64,000 nucleotides of DNA, taken from positions 127,677,450 through 127,741,449 of the forward strand of contig CP136069.1 of NCBI GenBank assembly GCA_032622095.1. Direction: 5' to 3'. The translations under genes were made by a program, and so were the position numbers. The DNA is from Siphonodentalium dalli (Eukaryota; Mollusca; Scaphopoda; Gadilida; Siphonodentaliidae). Under the pieces are notes generated by a model. The model was given only the letters and a program-made list of their open reading frames with translations, did not search any database and was not told the DNA's origin. Positions 45,194-55,449 of this stretch are shown in pieces (positions within the stretch are counted from its first letter, which is position 1; each line of letters opens with the position of its first letter).

Positions 45194-45475
45194 TAATGCC
45201 AGAACAACGTAGCCATCAAAGATTGTTTATTGTTAACCTCCTCAATTTAGGAGAGCATATATATAAATGACTGCATAATCAAAGACCCATCACAAAGGTA
45301 GTGATATGACTTCATTAGAGGAAAATCAAAACAATCACTGTGGCTTCAGAAGCCATGCTCATAGTGTTGGTTGAAATCTTATTTACCAGCCTTCACAGTA
45401 GCAGTTTGTTGTTCCAATGTGATGTATGAAGGTAAGAAGTCATAATTAAACATTTTAAGCATATGTAATGCTAAA

Positions 45476-45640
45476 AGTAATGCAAATGTAATTGAATTAC
45501 TTGTCTTTTTTGTGAAGTAATGCATTCTTTTGCATTACATGTAATGCAAAATGGACTGTATTACACATTACTTTGCATTACTAGAGAAAATGTAATGCAT
45601 TACAATGCATTACCAGTACGCATTACCATTACCCCATCCC
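45476..45640. repeat. GTAATGCATTAC-rich simple repeat
   Basis: Many overlapping copies of gtaatgc / gcattac, including 'aatgtaatgcattacaatgc', make an internally palindromic AT-rich block. Confidence 0.85.
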
Positions 45641-47030
45641 TGTCACCCCAAACGAAACCATCTAGCCACGTATGAAGGACGTAACTATACCATGCATATA
45701 GAGCTTGGAATAGGTCTGCGGTCAATTTGGATATATCCACTAATTATAAGAAGATAAATGGTTGGTATACAGTGCCGTCTTAGAGTAGCACTCATTCATC
45801 GAACCTGACCATCGATTCATATCCATTTGAGCGCCCATTTCTACAAATTGCTATGTGAGTGTTGTAAGTGCTATTACTTGTTGACCCAAATTATTGGATT
45901 CTTTTGCTGGATACATTTTCACTGGCTTATCAGTAATATCGCTGCTGTACTTTGGTATTTTAATTATTAGGTGGTGCTCACACACGCTATGTTATGCCCA
46001 GGTGAATGATAAGGCGACCACAATTTTCTAGAAATTTTCAAAATATATCATCCAGTATAAACAACTTCAGGTAAAGTTCAAGTTATCCTACCTGTAGTAC
46101 ATGGCATACAACACGCATAGTTGGTAAATATATGTCGCAAGACTATGTATTTCTCCTCAAATTAAGACTTTGAAATTTTATATTTCTGAATAATCATTGT
46201 AAATATTAGCCCAATGAAGCAAGGCTACCAGGAAGTCACATCCAAAAACTCAGCTTTAGCATCTCAACAATGACCAAAGAGAAAGACACTCATTTGGGGA
46301 TTAACCTATTTTAGTATTAGAAGGTGTCCCCAGTGAACCTTATCCCATGACACAGATATTGGTCACTTGCTTGAGATAATAAATCCACACAACAATTGGA
46401 AGGTTCAACATCACAACTGGGCTCAAGGAAGCAATGTTTGCAAGTGGGGTCCCCTAATCCGTAACATGATACATGAGGTATCAGCGAACGACACAATCTA
46501 ACAATAGGTTAAGGCATATGGGATCTCGATTTTAAAATGTGTAAACAGTGCTTAAAAAGAGTCAGCCCAGTCAGAGGGTCATGGTCACAAGTGCATGTGT
46601 ATCATAATGTTGTAAAGATATCACTTCGAGTGGACGTGCATGCTTCCTAGTCACCTAATCCAATCAGAGGGTTGGTCGGTAGACCAATCTAATCAAGACA
46701 ATCCATTTGTTGTGATCTGACTGGCATCTGAAATTTTCGAAATTTGAGATTCCATAGTCCTTAACTGGTTCAGTGCTGAAAGCCCATATTTGGACCCTAT
46801 GTAAATGTGCTGGAAGCCCAGATCTGGGCTTTGGTGAAGACACTGTATTGCTTGTTTAGTTTAATCATTTAAATAGTTTGTCAGGTAATATCTTTTGAAA
46901 TATTGTTACATGTATAATTAAATTGGAACACTGTGAAGTTTGAATGGATGCCAAACGATAAAATTGTCAGAAAAGGTACGTCTATTGCGAAAAGTTTGAG
47001 ACAAATGACAAATTGTTTTGCCCAATGGCG
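45641..47030. other. Non-coding, no gene seen
   Basis: AT-rich sequence without recognised exons. 'ggaagcccagatctgggctt' near 46810-46829 has a small perfect palindromic core (agcccagatctgggct). Confidence 0.5.
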
Positions 47031-47039
47031 TCCAACAAC

Positions 47040-47171
47040 CAAGCCTAATGAAACATCCAGGTTCATAACCATAGCCTATATAATGAGACATCCAGGCTCA
47101 AAACCATAGCCAAATGAGACATCCAGGCCCATAACCATAGCCTAATGAGACATCCAGACTCATAACCAAAT
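47040..47171. repeat. ~35-bp minisatellite, four units
   Basis: 'gagacatccaggctcataac' with 'catagcc' repeats four times (about 47049, 47085, 47115, 47148) with small changes. Confidence 0.85.
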
Positions 47172-47371
47172 CACAAATGTATATATGTGGGGGTAAAATT
47201 TGAGAAAAGAGTGCAAATGTAGTAAATTACCTACTCCGAGCATAAAATTCAATGATTTTCTGTTTATTGAAATATATATACGCATTTCATTATGAGTATG
47301 TAGGATATTTAGCAGTGAATCAGTTAATTGAGTTTACACACCTCTCCGATTGTTTCCCCGAGGTCACCCAA

Positions 47372-47550
47372 CATCGGATTAACTCGGCGGCCAGCAATGT
47401 TTGGCATAAACTTGAGCGGTGTAAACAGGTCGGTAAATGGACGGGCCAGGTCGGTAAGTACTTACCAACCTGACCCGCCAATTTGCAAACATGTTTACTA
47501 AATCGTTCGAATACAAGCCGCACATTACTGGCCGTCGAGTTCATCCGATG
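47372..47550. repeat. ~180-bp imperfect fold-back
   Basis: 'catcggattaactcggcggc' at 47372 pairs with 'gccgtcgagttcatccgatg' ending at 47550. The centre 'ggtcggtaagtacttaccaa' is itself palindromic. Arms are about 88 bp with scattered mismatches. Confidence 0.85.
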
Positions 47551-48282
47551 TCGATCCCGTCCACTGTCGATCGCCTATTTTATTCGCTGGATTTTTCTTT
47601 CGCATGCAAAAGTTGAACAGACACGATACATAATAATATAACCAGGAATGTGACTAGAGGGGGTGTCAACATTCGAATTCCACTTGCACCCCCGCCCCAT
47701 GAAACAAACACTGTTTTTGAACTTTAGGAATGTTGGGAACTTGGGTTGGAATTTTCCAAACAACCGGTACCAAAGTTCCAAACTTGCACTTATTATGGTT
47801 GGAAAGTTTACTTCAACAGATGTCCAATTCAGTAGAAACATTTACGAAAGTGAGGAAATAAATGTTCAGTAAATACGGTTTGGAAAATCAAACAATCTGA
47901 ACAATTTAAACATATTTTTGTTTAAATTCACAACTAATTTTGACCCAAGTTATAAGTTACACCAACCCTCACCCTACTCCGTATGTCATCACGTAATTAT
48001 AATTAATCCGCAGACCGGACCGAACAAATATTCAAATTTGACCTGTTTTTGTATGAGAGCAATCAATTTATCAATTTTTGAAACGATCGGACAGCTATAA
48101 ATATTGAATCAAAATAGTCAGCGGATTCTAAGTTTCCAAGGAGCAACATCATGACTGGGGAAAAATTGGCCGACCGAGAAAAAATCTGAAATTTGTGTGT
48201 GTCAGTAAACTCAAATTCCGTATAATTATGATTTATTTAATTGATTGTGTAGCATCTTTCTACACTAGGTACTTTTTACCAG
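47551..48282. other. Non-coding, no gene seen
   Basis: AT-rich. ORFs of 60-88 codons on both strands have no recognisable content. Confidence 0.45.
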
Positions 48283-48603
48283 GTATCACAATCCAAGTCC
48301 ATGCAGTTGCTGTGGCCAGCGCAGGCTTCTTCATCTGTATTGTCCAGCAAATACATGTTTTGTTGCCTTTTCCATTTGAGATCAGAATACAACTGCCTGG
48401 TCACAGGTAATGCCACACCATGTGACCTCATGGGATTAGGTGCATGGACAAGCCTATGTCACACAACTGAGGAAATTAATCCCCACAGTCGGGACACACT
48501 GATTTCTAATTACCCCAGATTGCTGGGCCAAACCCTCAGACATGAAGCTATTCGGCCCCTGTTTGAGTGCACACTGACTGGACATTATAATGGCTCAGAA
48601 TAA
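48283..48603 (+). CDS. Exon-like ORF of 106 codons, unrecognised
   Basis: After the acceptor tactttttaccag the phase-0 frame is open to TAA at 48601. The peptide is Cys/Leu/Thr-rich (for example PCDLMGLGAWTSLCHTTEE, RPLFECTLTGHYNGSE) and the DNA is GC-richer than its surroundings. An internal consensus donor (cacag|gtaatg at 48408) could end the exon early. No family recognised. It ends 163 bases before the Ngaro element, so it could be a flanking gene exon or an older repeat. Confidence 0.28.
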   Translation, partial: VSQSKSMQLLWPAQASSSVLSSKYMFCCLFHLRSEYNCLVTGNATPCDLMGLGAWTSLCHTTEEINPHSRDTLISNYPRLLGQTLRHEAIRPLFECTLTGHYNGSE

Positions 48604-48766
48604 CTGATTCTGCTGGGGATAATTAATCCTAAAGACACTACAATTGCTTAATATATCACATGAGACGGACACAACCGATTCGTATCTCCTCGTGTTGAAA
48701 TAGGCCACACCGCGCGACGTCAGTGAACATACATCAGGATATGAGAAGCGTGATGGGCCAAAGTAA

Positions 48767-48969
48767 TACATGTTTTGAGCGTTTCGTAGATTAGCCCAAA
48801 ACTATTGTCTGTAGCGTATCGTGTGAATACAACTGAGTTGTCTAGAGTATCAGTAGGTAATTGGCTAACGATAATTGGAGTTCACGGAGTGAGTGAGTAA
48901 TTTCGTTAGCGCATCATAAAGTTGGGTCACTTTAGCCAGTTTTTCGCTAGGAGTGACAACTTAAATTCC
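48767..48969 (+). repeat. Ngaro split direct repeat A1
   Basis: 203 bp from 'tacatgttttgagc' to 'gacaacttaaattcc', identical by eye to 53040-53242. It ends 7 bases before the first ORF, so it probably holds the promoter and 5' leader. Confidence 0.95.
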
Positions 48970-48976
48970 TAGTACA

Positions 48977-51721
48977 ATGAACAGCAACGACTTAGGCAAA
49001 CGCATCGAAGCGGCAGTTAGGAAATCTCAGGACCGTTTATTGACACAATTTAATGGAATGTTAACCACTCAGTTGACCAGTCTTAAAGCTGGAATCGTCG
49101 AAAGCCAACGAGAAATTTCCAAAACGCAAATTCTTAGTTCGAAAGAAAAGGATGTACATGTGTTCAAACGATCCGGAAACGGAGCACATTTCAAATTCAA
49201 CGAAGTTCAGCCTGTTCAGGACAATATCACAGAGGCCAAATGGCATATCGACCATGGACAGCAGAACACATCGAAAGCCGCGGACTGTTTGTCAGAAGGT
49301 TTGAACAATAATAAAGTTAGACAGAAAATGGTTAAGCTGTCCGGCCCGTCCGAGCTCGGTTGGAGTGTAGTTCCAGAATACCAGAAGCACAGCCTGGCAA
49401 GCGGAGATCCGTCACATTGGAAATACGCCCGCCCGAGTAAACAGAATACCACTTCACTCAAAGCAAAGCTAAGTATTCCTTCTTATTATCCCCAGATCGG
49501 GGTTAAATTTAATGAGAGGGACGAGGGTGAATGTCGTATTGGCGATAAAAGCGCAACAAATAACGAACACGCAGGCGAAATGCACGTAGAAGAAATACAC
49601 GTTGATAAATGCGCGTTCACGATCGTATCAGTAGGCTCTCTAAAGGAGAGTATTTCATGTTGGAAAGAAGCCGGGGCTTCAGATTACATCATTTCAGTAA
49701 TAGAACACGGTTATCGTTTGCCATTTGTAGAAATTCCCATACCAATTGAATTAAAAAACAACAAATCTTCCAATGACAATAGTGAGTTTGTAAACAAAGA
49801 AATAACCAAACTTTTGTCAAAAAATCACGTGACAGCGGTCAAAGAACCGCCTATGGTGATTAACCCATTGACGGTGGCAACGAATCGAAATGGGAAGCGT
49901 AGACTTGTTTTAGACTGTAGGCATTTGAACGATAACCTCGCAAAATACAAATTCAGATTTGAAGACAGCTCTGTCGCAAGACAGATTTTCGAAATCGGTG
50001 ATTTTACCGTAGATTTTGACCTTGAAGGCGCGTTCCATCATCTTTGTATCGCGGACGCTAGCAAAACCTATTTAGGTTTCAAATGGACACACAACGGGAC
50101 CGATACGTATTTCGTTTTCAACGTTTTACCGTTTGGAATTTCCACGGCTGGCCAAATATTCACAAAGCTGACTAGAGTCATGGTGAAATATTGGAGAAAC
50201 GACGGTATCAAAGTCGTTATGTATTTGGACGACGGTTTGGCGGGCGCGCGCGCGAAAGACGCGACGCAAGAGGTCAGTGACAGAATACGCGGCGACTTAA
50301 CCAAATTCGGTTTCATAATATCAAATGAGAAAAGTCACTGGGAGCCTACTCAAGTTACGAAATGGCTCGGTTTAGAGTGGGATTTCGAAGTCGGACGCGT
50401 TTGCGTGAGTGAAGACCGACTAGACGCATTTCTAGTCGGGCTGCAGCGTTTGCAGCTTATCATGGCTTCCGCCCACGATATGGTGCCAGCAAGATTGCTT
50501 GCAGGCATTTTGGGGCAATTAGCCTCAATGAACGGAGGGATCGACGCGCCAACCAGTTTGCACACGCGATATTTACATATGTGTTTAAACCAGAAAGTGT
50601 GCTGGAACGCACCAGTCCTTATCTCCCCAGAAGCTCGGGAGGAGTTAACATATTGGGCCGCGAATATACAGCGGGCAAATGGGCAAAATCTAGTTAGATC
50701 AGAGCCAGATGTGTACACCGGAAGCGCATATACAGACGCATCCGACACAGGGTACGGAGGTTACCTGGTGTTAGCGCAGGGGGCCTCTGATCCCAGGCGT
50801 ATAGCACGCCCGGTGGAGGCCCTAGGGGGCTCGGATCCCAGACGTATAGCACGCCTGGTGGAGACCTCAGAGGTCTCAACATCAAGGTGCAGTGTTCACC
50901 CAGTTGAGACCCAGGGCGCAGGGGCGACAGCCGCCTACCCCATAGTGGGAAGAGGTCCCGTAGCAATCGGGACCTGGTCGGCTACAGAAGCCGAAAGTAG
51001 CTCCACATGGAGAGAGCTAGAAGCTGTGAATAGAGTTTGTAAATCAAATTCAGCGGCCATGTCGGGAGGAAGGTTCATGTTATACACCGACAATAAAGCC
51101 GTCGTGAGCGTGATTACGAAGGGCAGTAGTAAAGAGCATTTACAAAAAGTCGCGCTTGATATAGAATCAACGCGCGTTGAAAATAATTTCACGCTGGTAC
51201 CCATGCACATGAAATTACCGAGAGAACTCAATATGAGTGCAGATGCATTGAGCAGGTGTTTCGATCCCGATGACTGGTGTATCGACGTCGAAATATTTCA
51301 CAAATTAAACAATTTATGGGGACCACACTCAATCGACAGATTCGCAACAGATTACAATTCTCAACTAGATAGATTTAATTCTAGATGGTGGTGCCCGGGA
51401 ACCGAAGCGGTAGACTCAATGAAGCAATGTTGGTGGGGCGAGAATAACTGGATCGTTCCTCCCCCTAGAATATTGACAGCAGTCATAAGAAAAATTCAAA
51501 ATGAGCAATGTGAGAGCACCTTAATTTTTCCCATATGGAAATCTGCGCCTTTTTGGCCCTTAATCCGAGAAGCAGACGCGATATCGGATGGGAATAACGG
51601 GTTGAAAACCCTCGGGTCTGAACACATCGTTCACCCCGGAAGAGGACATAACGGCATGTTTGCACACAGTATATTGAGTTTCCAATTAGGAGCTATCCAT
51701 TTCACATATAATGTCATGTGA
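48977..51721 (+). CDS. Ngaro Gag-like / reverse transcriptase / RNase H polyprotein
   Basis: 914 residues, ATG 8 bases after A1. Residues 1-240 are polar with a coiled-coil-like start, probably Gag-like. RT spans about 255-480: RRLVLDCRHLN (308-318), FDLEGAFHH with the first catalytic Asp (347-355), LPFGISTAGQIF, MYLDDG with the catalytic DD (415-420), and WLGLEW. RNase H spans about 583-762: YTDASDTGYGG (585-595), a Glu in WRELEAV, YTDNKAVV (703-710) and MSADALSR (753-760). The acidic residues are all present. Residues 600-650 are an in-frame insert with a repeated SDPRRIAR motif. The C-terminus ends GRGHNGMFAHS..., where a splice to the recombinase is possible. It copies the element's RNA into DNA. 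Confidence 0.95.
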   Translation: MNSNDLGKRIEAAVRKSQDRLLTQFNGMLTTQLTSLKAGIVESQREISKTQILSSKEKDVHVFKRSGNGAHFKFNEVQPVQDNITEAKWHIDHGQQNTSKAADCLSEGLNNNKVRQKMVKLSGPSELGWSVVPEYQKHSLASGDPSHWKYARPSKQNTTSLKAKLSIPSYYPQIGVKFNERDEGECRIGDKSATNNEHAGEMHVEEIHVDKCAFTIVSVGSLKESISCWKEAGASDYIISVIEHGYRLPFVEIPIPIELKNNKSSNDNSEFVNKEITKLLSKNHVTAVKEPPMVINPLTVATNRNGKRRLVLDCRHLNDNLAKYKFRFEDSSVARQIFEIGDFTVDFDLEGAFHHLCIADASKTYLGFKWTHNGTDTYFVFNVLPFGISTAGQIFTKLTRVMVKYWRNDGIKVVMYLDDGLAGARAKDATQEVSDRIRGDLTKFGFIISNEKSHWEPTQVTKWLGLEWDFEVGRVCVSEDRLDAFLVGLQRLQLIMASAHDMVPARLLAGILGQLASMNGGIDAPTSLHTRYLHMCLNQKVCWNAPVLISPEAREELTYWAANIQRANGQNLVRSEPDVYTGSAYTDASDTGYGGYLVLAQGASDPRRIARPVEALGGSDPRRIARLVETSEVSTSRCSVHPVETQGAGATAAYPIVGRGPVAIGTWSATEAESSSTWRELEAVNRVCKSNSAAMSGGRFMLYTDNKAVVSVITKGSSKEHLQKVALDIESTRVENNFTLVPMHMKLPRELNMSADALSRCFDPDDWCIDVEIFHKLNNLWGPHSIDRFATDYNSQLDRFNSRWWCPGTEAVDSMKQCWWGENNWIVPPPRILTAVIRKIQNEQCESTLIFPIWKSAPFWPLIREADAISDGNNGLKTLGSEHIVHPGRGHNGMFAHSILSFQLGAIHFTYNVM
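50774..50927 (+). repeat. In-frame repeat insert within RNase H
   Basis: Two copies about 50 bp apart of 'atcccag.cgtatagcacgcc' plus 'ggtgga', with a degenerate third 'acccagttgaga'. They encode SDPRRIARPVEA and SDPRRIARLVET between the first RNase H strand and the rest of the fold. The reading frame is kept. Confidence 0.85.
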
Positions 51722-51756
51722 TTAAAAACAAAATTGTCTAATCTTTCGACTTTTAG
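51669..51756 (+). other. Candidate 88-bp intron between Ngaro ORFs
   Basis: Donor caca|gtatat at 51669 and acceptor tcgacttttag at 51756. Removing it joins the RT-RNase H frame (phase 1) to the recombinase frame, which is open from 51726 but has no ATG until 51837. It would remove the polyprotein's stop and yield one product. A downstream donor at 51678 also fits the phase but has a weaker consensus. Inference from sequence only. Confidence 0.45.
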
Positions 51757-52766
51757 GGCTATCACAACAGATACGAACGGCGCTAGATGACACTGGCGTG
51801 TCAGAATCAAACAAAACCGACGTATTGAGAAGTAAGATGGCCGCATTGTTGTTGCGATCCCGAGCGGACAGTACAGTGTCGAAATATTATTCACAATTCC
51901 GGCGGTGGACTGACTTTGTTCGCGGTATAGGAGGAACGGTTATGCCAGCGGACTCTGTACACGTGGCGCTATTTCTAACCAGCCTCGTGGACAACGGAAG
52001 TTCGCATAACGTGGTGTCTTCAGCAAAATACGCAATAAAATGGATTCACGAGTTACATGGACATTTGGATCCGACATCAAACGGATTCGTTACCGGAATC
52101 GTCGAGGCAGCAAAGAGATTATGTACAAAGAAAATCCAAAAGAAGGACCCTGTTTACTCTGACGACGTCATTAACATTTGTACAAAATATGCTGATTCAA
52201 CAGATTTGACAGTAATTAGAGATCTATCTATGATAGTTCTCGGATTCAGTGGATTTTTAAGGTTTTCGGAACTTCAAGCACTAAAATGCAGTAATATTGA
52301 AATATTGCCAGATCATTTGAAATTGATTATTGAAAAGAGTAAAACAGATCAATATAGACAGGGCAACGAAATCGTGATTGCCAAAGGAAACACAGTAGCA
52401 TGTCCTTTAACAATTATTTCTAAATATATTAATGTGGCCAACTTAGATATTAAATCAGACATGTATTTCTTCAGGCCCATGTTCGGTTCAAAGGGGTCAA
52501 GCAAATTAGTATATAAGAATAAGCCCTTAAGTTATACTAGGGCTAGAGAATGTATCACAACCCGAATGAAAGAGGTTTGTGGAAAAGACGCCAATTTAGG
52601 GCTTCATTCAATGAGAGCAGGCGGCGCTACAGAAGCCGCCAGGTCTGGCGTCAACGACAGATGTTGGAAACGCCACGGTAGATGGCAATCTGAGTCCGCC
52701 AAGGACGGTTATGTAGTGGATTCGTTAGAATCAAGGTTACATGTATCCAGAAGCCTCAATTTATAA
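51757..52766 (+). CDS. Ngaro tyrosine recombinase (integrase)
   Basis: The frame is open from 51726. Translation could come from the splice at 51757, a GTG at 51798 or the ATG at 51837. From the GTG it is 322 residues. The N-terminal SAM-like DNA-binding half contains STVSKYYSQFRRW and TSLVDNGSSHNVVSSAKYAI. The catalytic half carries FLRFSELQALK (Arg155), KSKT (beta Lys), HSMRAGGAT (His270, Arg273), HGRW (His293, Trp296) and KDGYV (nucleophile Tyr305). The whole R-K-HxxR-H/W-Y set is intact. It inserts the circular DNA intermediate by strand exchange rather than by a DDE integrase. Confidence 0.94.
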
Positions 52767-52983
52767 AACTTAAAATTGCATGTGTACTGTCAGATAGACA
52801 GGATATACCATTGTTACTTGATATACTTTGTCATGGCCGAAATATGCATAATTGTCATTATTCAGAGTGAAACAAACATTTCTCAATTCGTCTTATAAGA
52901 AATATATTAATAGATCAACCATAACCGAGCTCAAAAGAAATCTTTTGGGCAGCCGCACTTATTCTTTTGAACGTTAATTTAGC

Positions 52984-53042
52984 AGACACTGGCTATCTGC
53001 TCAAACATGTGTTTAGTTGTTATTTAGTTTAGTGTAGACTAC
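52984..53042 (+). repeat. Ngaro split direct repeat B1
   Basis: 59 bp, 'agacactggctatctgctca' to 'gtgtagactac', identical by eye to 53773-53831. Its last three bases (TAC) are the first three of A2. Confidence 0.95.
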
Positions 53043-53242
53043 ATGTTTTGAGCGTTTCGTAGATTAGCCCAAAACTATTGTCTGTAGCGTATCGTGTGAA
53101 TACAACTGAGTTGTCTAGAGTATCAGTAGGTAATTGGCTAACGATAATTGGAGTTCACGGAGTGAGTGAGTAATTTCGTTAGCGCATCATAAAGTTGGGT
53201 CACTTTAGCCAGTTTTTCGCTAGGAGTGACAACTTAAATTCC
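53040..53242 (+). repeat. Ngaro split direct repeat A2
   Basis: 203-bp copy of A1 starting at the shared TAC. The B1-A2 block stores the information of the circle junction, needed to regenerate full ends during reverse transcription. Confidence 0.95.
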
Positions 53243-53772
53243 ACATATCTGAGTAAAAATAATTTTATATGAGTATAGTTACTAGTTACATTAGCACCAT
53301 TATGGCAATATAATTGTACAAATTAATAATTACACATCGAATAAGATTTATTACATACAGATGTATAACACATTAATTAATGAAACGTTATATATAATCG
53401 CGAAGCGGACGGAAACGTCTCGTACACGCACATAACCATACGTTTCGAATGTGACATGTTACATATATATGACAACATAAAAATTATGTTCACTGGGCAT
53501 GCAGCATCCAATGCTTCCAGAGTTTTCCCCACAAAATGTGGTTTTATCTCTGGTTTATCGCAGGAATTCTAACCGGAAACTGCTGGAGATTGTGTAGGAT
53601 TCTTGTGCATAGAATGACATGTTAATTATTACAGTATAATTATCGGAATTACAATATGTGAATATACTATTGAAATGAGATGCTCACACATATTAATTTG
53701 TAACGAATGTTGTATATGTTGTACATCCAGCGGTTTTTGGTGTGCCCATCTGGTGTCAACTTCTGCGAATAA
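53243..53772 (+). other. Ngaro A2-B2 internal non-coding region
   Basis: 530 bp AT-rich 3' region between A2 and B2 without ORFs. It should be part of the element's transcript. Confidence 0.75.
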
Positions 53773-53831
53773 AGACACTGGCTATCTGCTCAAACATGTG
53801 TTTAGTTGTTATTTAGTTTAGTGTAGACTAC
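53773..53831 (+). repeat. Ngaro split direct repeat B2 (3' terminus)
   Basis: 59-bp copy of B1 ending 'gtagactac', followed by flanking 'gtttgttcgg'. It ends in TAC, and A1 begins with TAC, so the circle junction would carry one shared TAC. Confidence 0.95.
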
Positions 53832-55449
53832 GTTTGTTCGGCATATTATCTCATTGACACGGACAACGTAACTGTGATCAGACAAACAAGTAATCAAGAA
53901 TACTGTCGGCTTTACCGAGATATTGGTCCAATTAGTAAAGGGTGTGCGTGAATTTCATGCTCTCTATTATTTGCGGATATATGCGATATGAGGCAACACT
54001 GATGATGCATAATTTTGGAGTTAAATTTGTTGATATAGGATTACCTGGCTATCGTATTGGCATTCCAGTGGTGTGTAAATTGGTTACCACCTTCAGTCGG
54101 AGTCATTCTCGGCAGGTCATTCCCTTCCATGAATGACTCAATTCAATTCAATTCAATTTATTTATTCTGGTCATCATATAATGATATTACAGATGTTTTG
54201 AATTACATAATCAGATACATAATATATATATATGCATGCACATGCGTTACAATATATAAAGCACATATATACGAAAATATGGTAATGTTTATGCTTGTTG
54301 CTTTTAGATGGTAATAATAATAATAATAATAGATTTTATCAATGTGGTCCAGTTAGTGGGGTTTGTGTTATGGATGCTACTTAGCCTCAAGAGGACTTAA
54401 ACAAGTCTAAGACCTTTCCGACCTCAGCTGAAGTGGGAACCAGCAAGCAGGCATGTCTCATAACAAAATGAATAAGACAAATAGTGGACGTGAATGGTCT
54501 CGCTCGATGTGTGACAGTCAAAACAAAACGCCGATATGACACAAACACGGTTGCTAGCCGCTGCATATATAGCTAACAGCGTGTGTGAAAAATGCCTTAT
54601 TGCCCACCCTTGGTCAAGTGGTCCTGCTATTGTGTTATGATGCGGGTGGGTCCTGCTGAATTGCTTTGATGATGTTAGGGCAAACTGATGCTGTTGACAA
54701 AGAGTACCGTTTCTAATTTGTCTTTTTCGCGGTGTTCCGATAATCTGAAGAAATATTTTTAACACTAGTTGTATTAGATGTTGGAAATCGACTATATAAT
54801 TAAGATGGTTATTCACGTCGTTCTAGAAACACAAACGCAGGCATTATTGTATATTTTAAAAAATATATATGTTCTTGAATATTTCCTACTCACACTGTTT
54901 TTTCTCTCTCTCAAATCGATCGGTTTAGCCAACACCGCGAAAATGACAACTTTAGCAAAAAAAATAACGCTACTCTTTCGTAACGGCATCAGTTTGGCCT
55001 ACACACATCATAGCAATTCAGCAGGACCACCAGTATAACAGCATATTAGCAGGACTTCTTGAGCAGTGGGTGGTATCGTTGTTTGGAAATATATGCATAC
55101 AAGGGCCGGTGTTCTGGTCTGTTATTATACCGTTCTTTGAAACACGATTTTCGATAGCAGACCATGCACGGGTGGTATGTGGCATTATATCTCGCATAAT
55201 CATACTTACTGTATTTTAAATCGCATATTTCATGGTAAAATTAATTACGACATTTAATAAATTATATAATCACTAAACGCTCTTTAAATTCGGAAAAAAA
55301 ACCCTTAACAGAGGGGTTAAAGTGAAATTTCAGCGTGGCTCCACATCTAATATAAATTAGTTTGTGAATATGTACATATGTGACACATGTGTAAAGTTTC
55401 ATGATTTAGTCACAAATTGAACAATTGCCTTGAAAATTGGACTTAATTA
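53832..55449. other. Non-coding with microsatellites
   Basis: (ATTCA)n at 54139-54158 and (TAA)n at 54312-54331, the first possibly the tail of an old retroposon. ORFs of 61-130 codons lack domains. Confidence 0.55.

Larger units (their letters stand above)
48767..53831 (+). mobile_element. Ngaro-type tyrosine-recombinase retrotransposon, structurally complete
   Basis: Element of 5065 bp with the order A1 (48767-48969), RT-RNase H ORF, recombinase ORF, B1 (52984-53042), A2 (53040-53242), B2 (53773-53831). A1 and A2 (203 bp) read as identical, as do B1 and B2 (59 bp). Split direct repeats are the hallmark of Ngaro and PAT elements of the DIRS order. The absence of a visible methyltransferase domain favours Ngaro over PAT. 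There are no LTRs, and no target-site duplication is evident, as expected for recombinase-mediated insertion. Both enzymes have intact motifs, so the copy is young and possibly competent. Confidence 0.93.

Noticed and set aside
48767-53242. LTR retrotransposon with 203-bp LTRs
   Set aside because: The 203-bp repeats are not terminal on the right (B2 lies beyond), there is no protease or DDE integrase, and a tyrosine recombinase is present.
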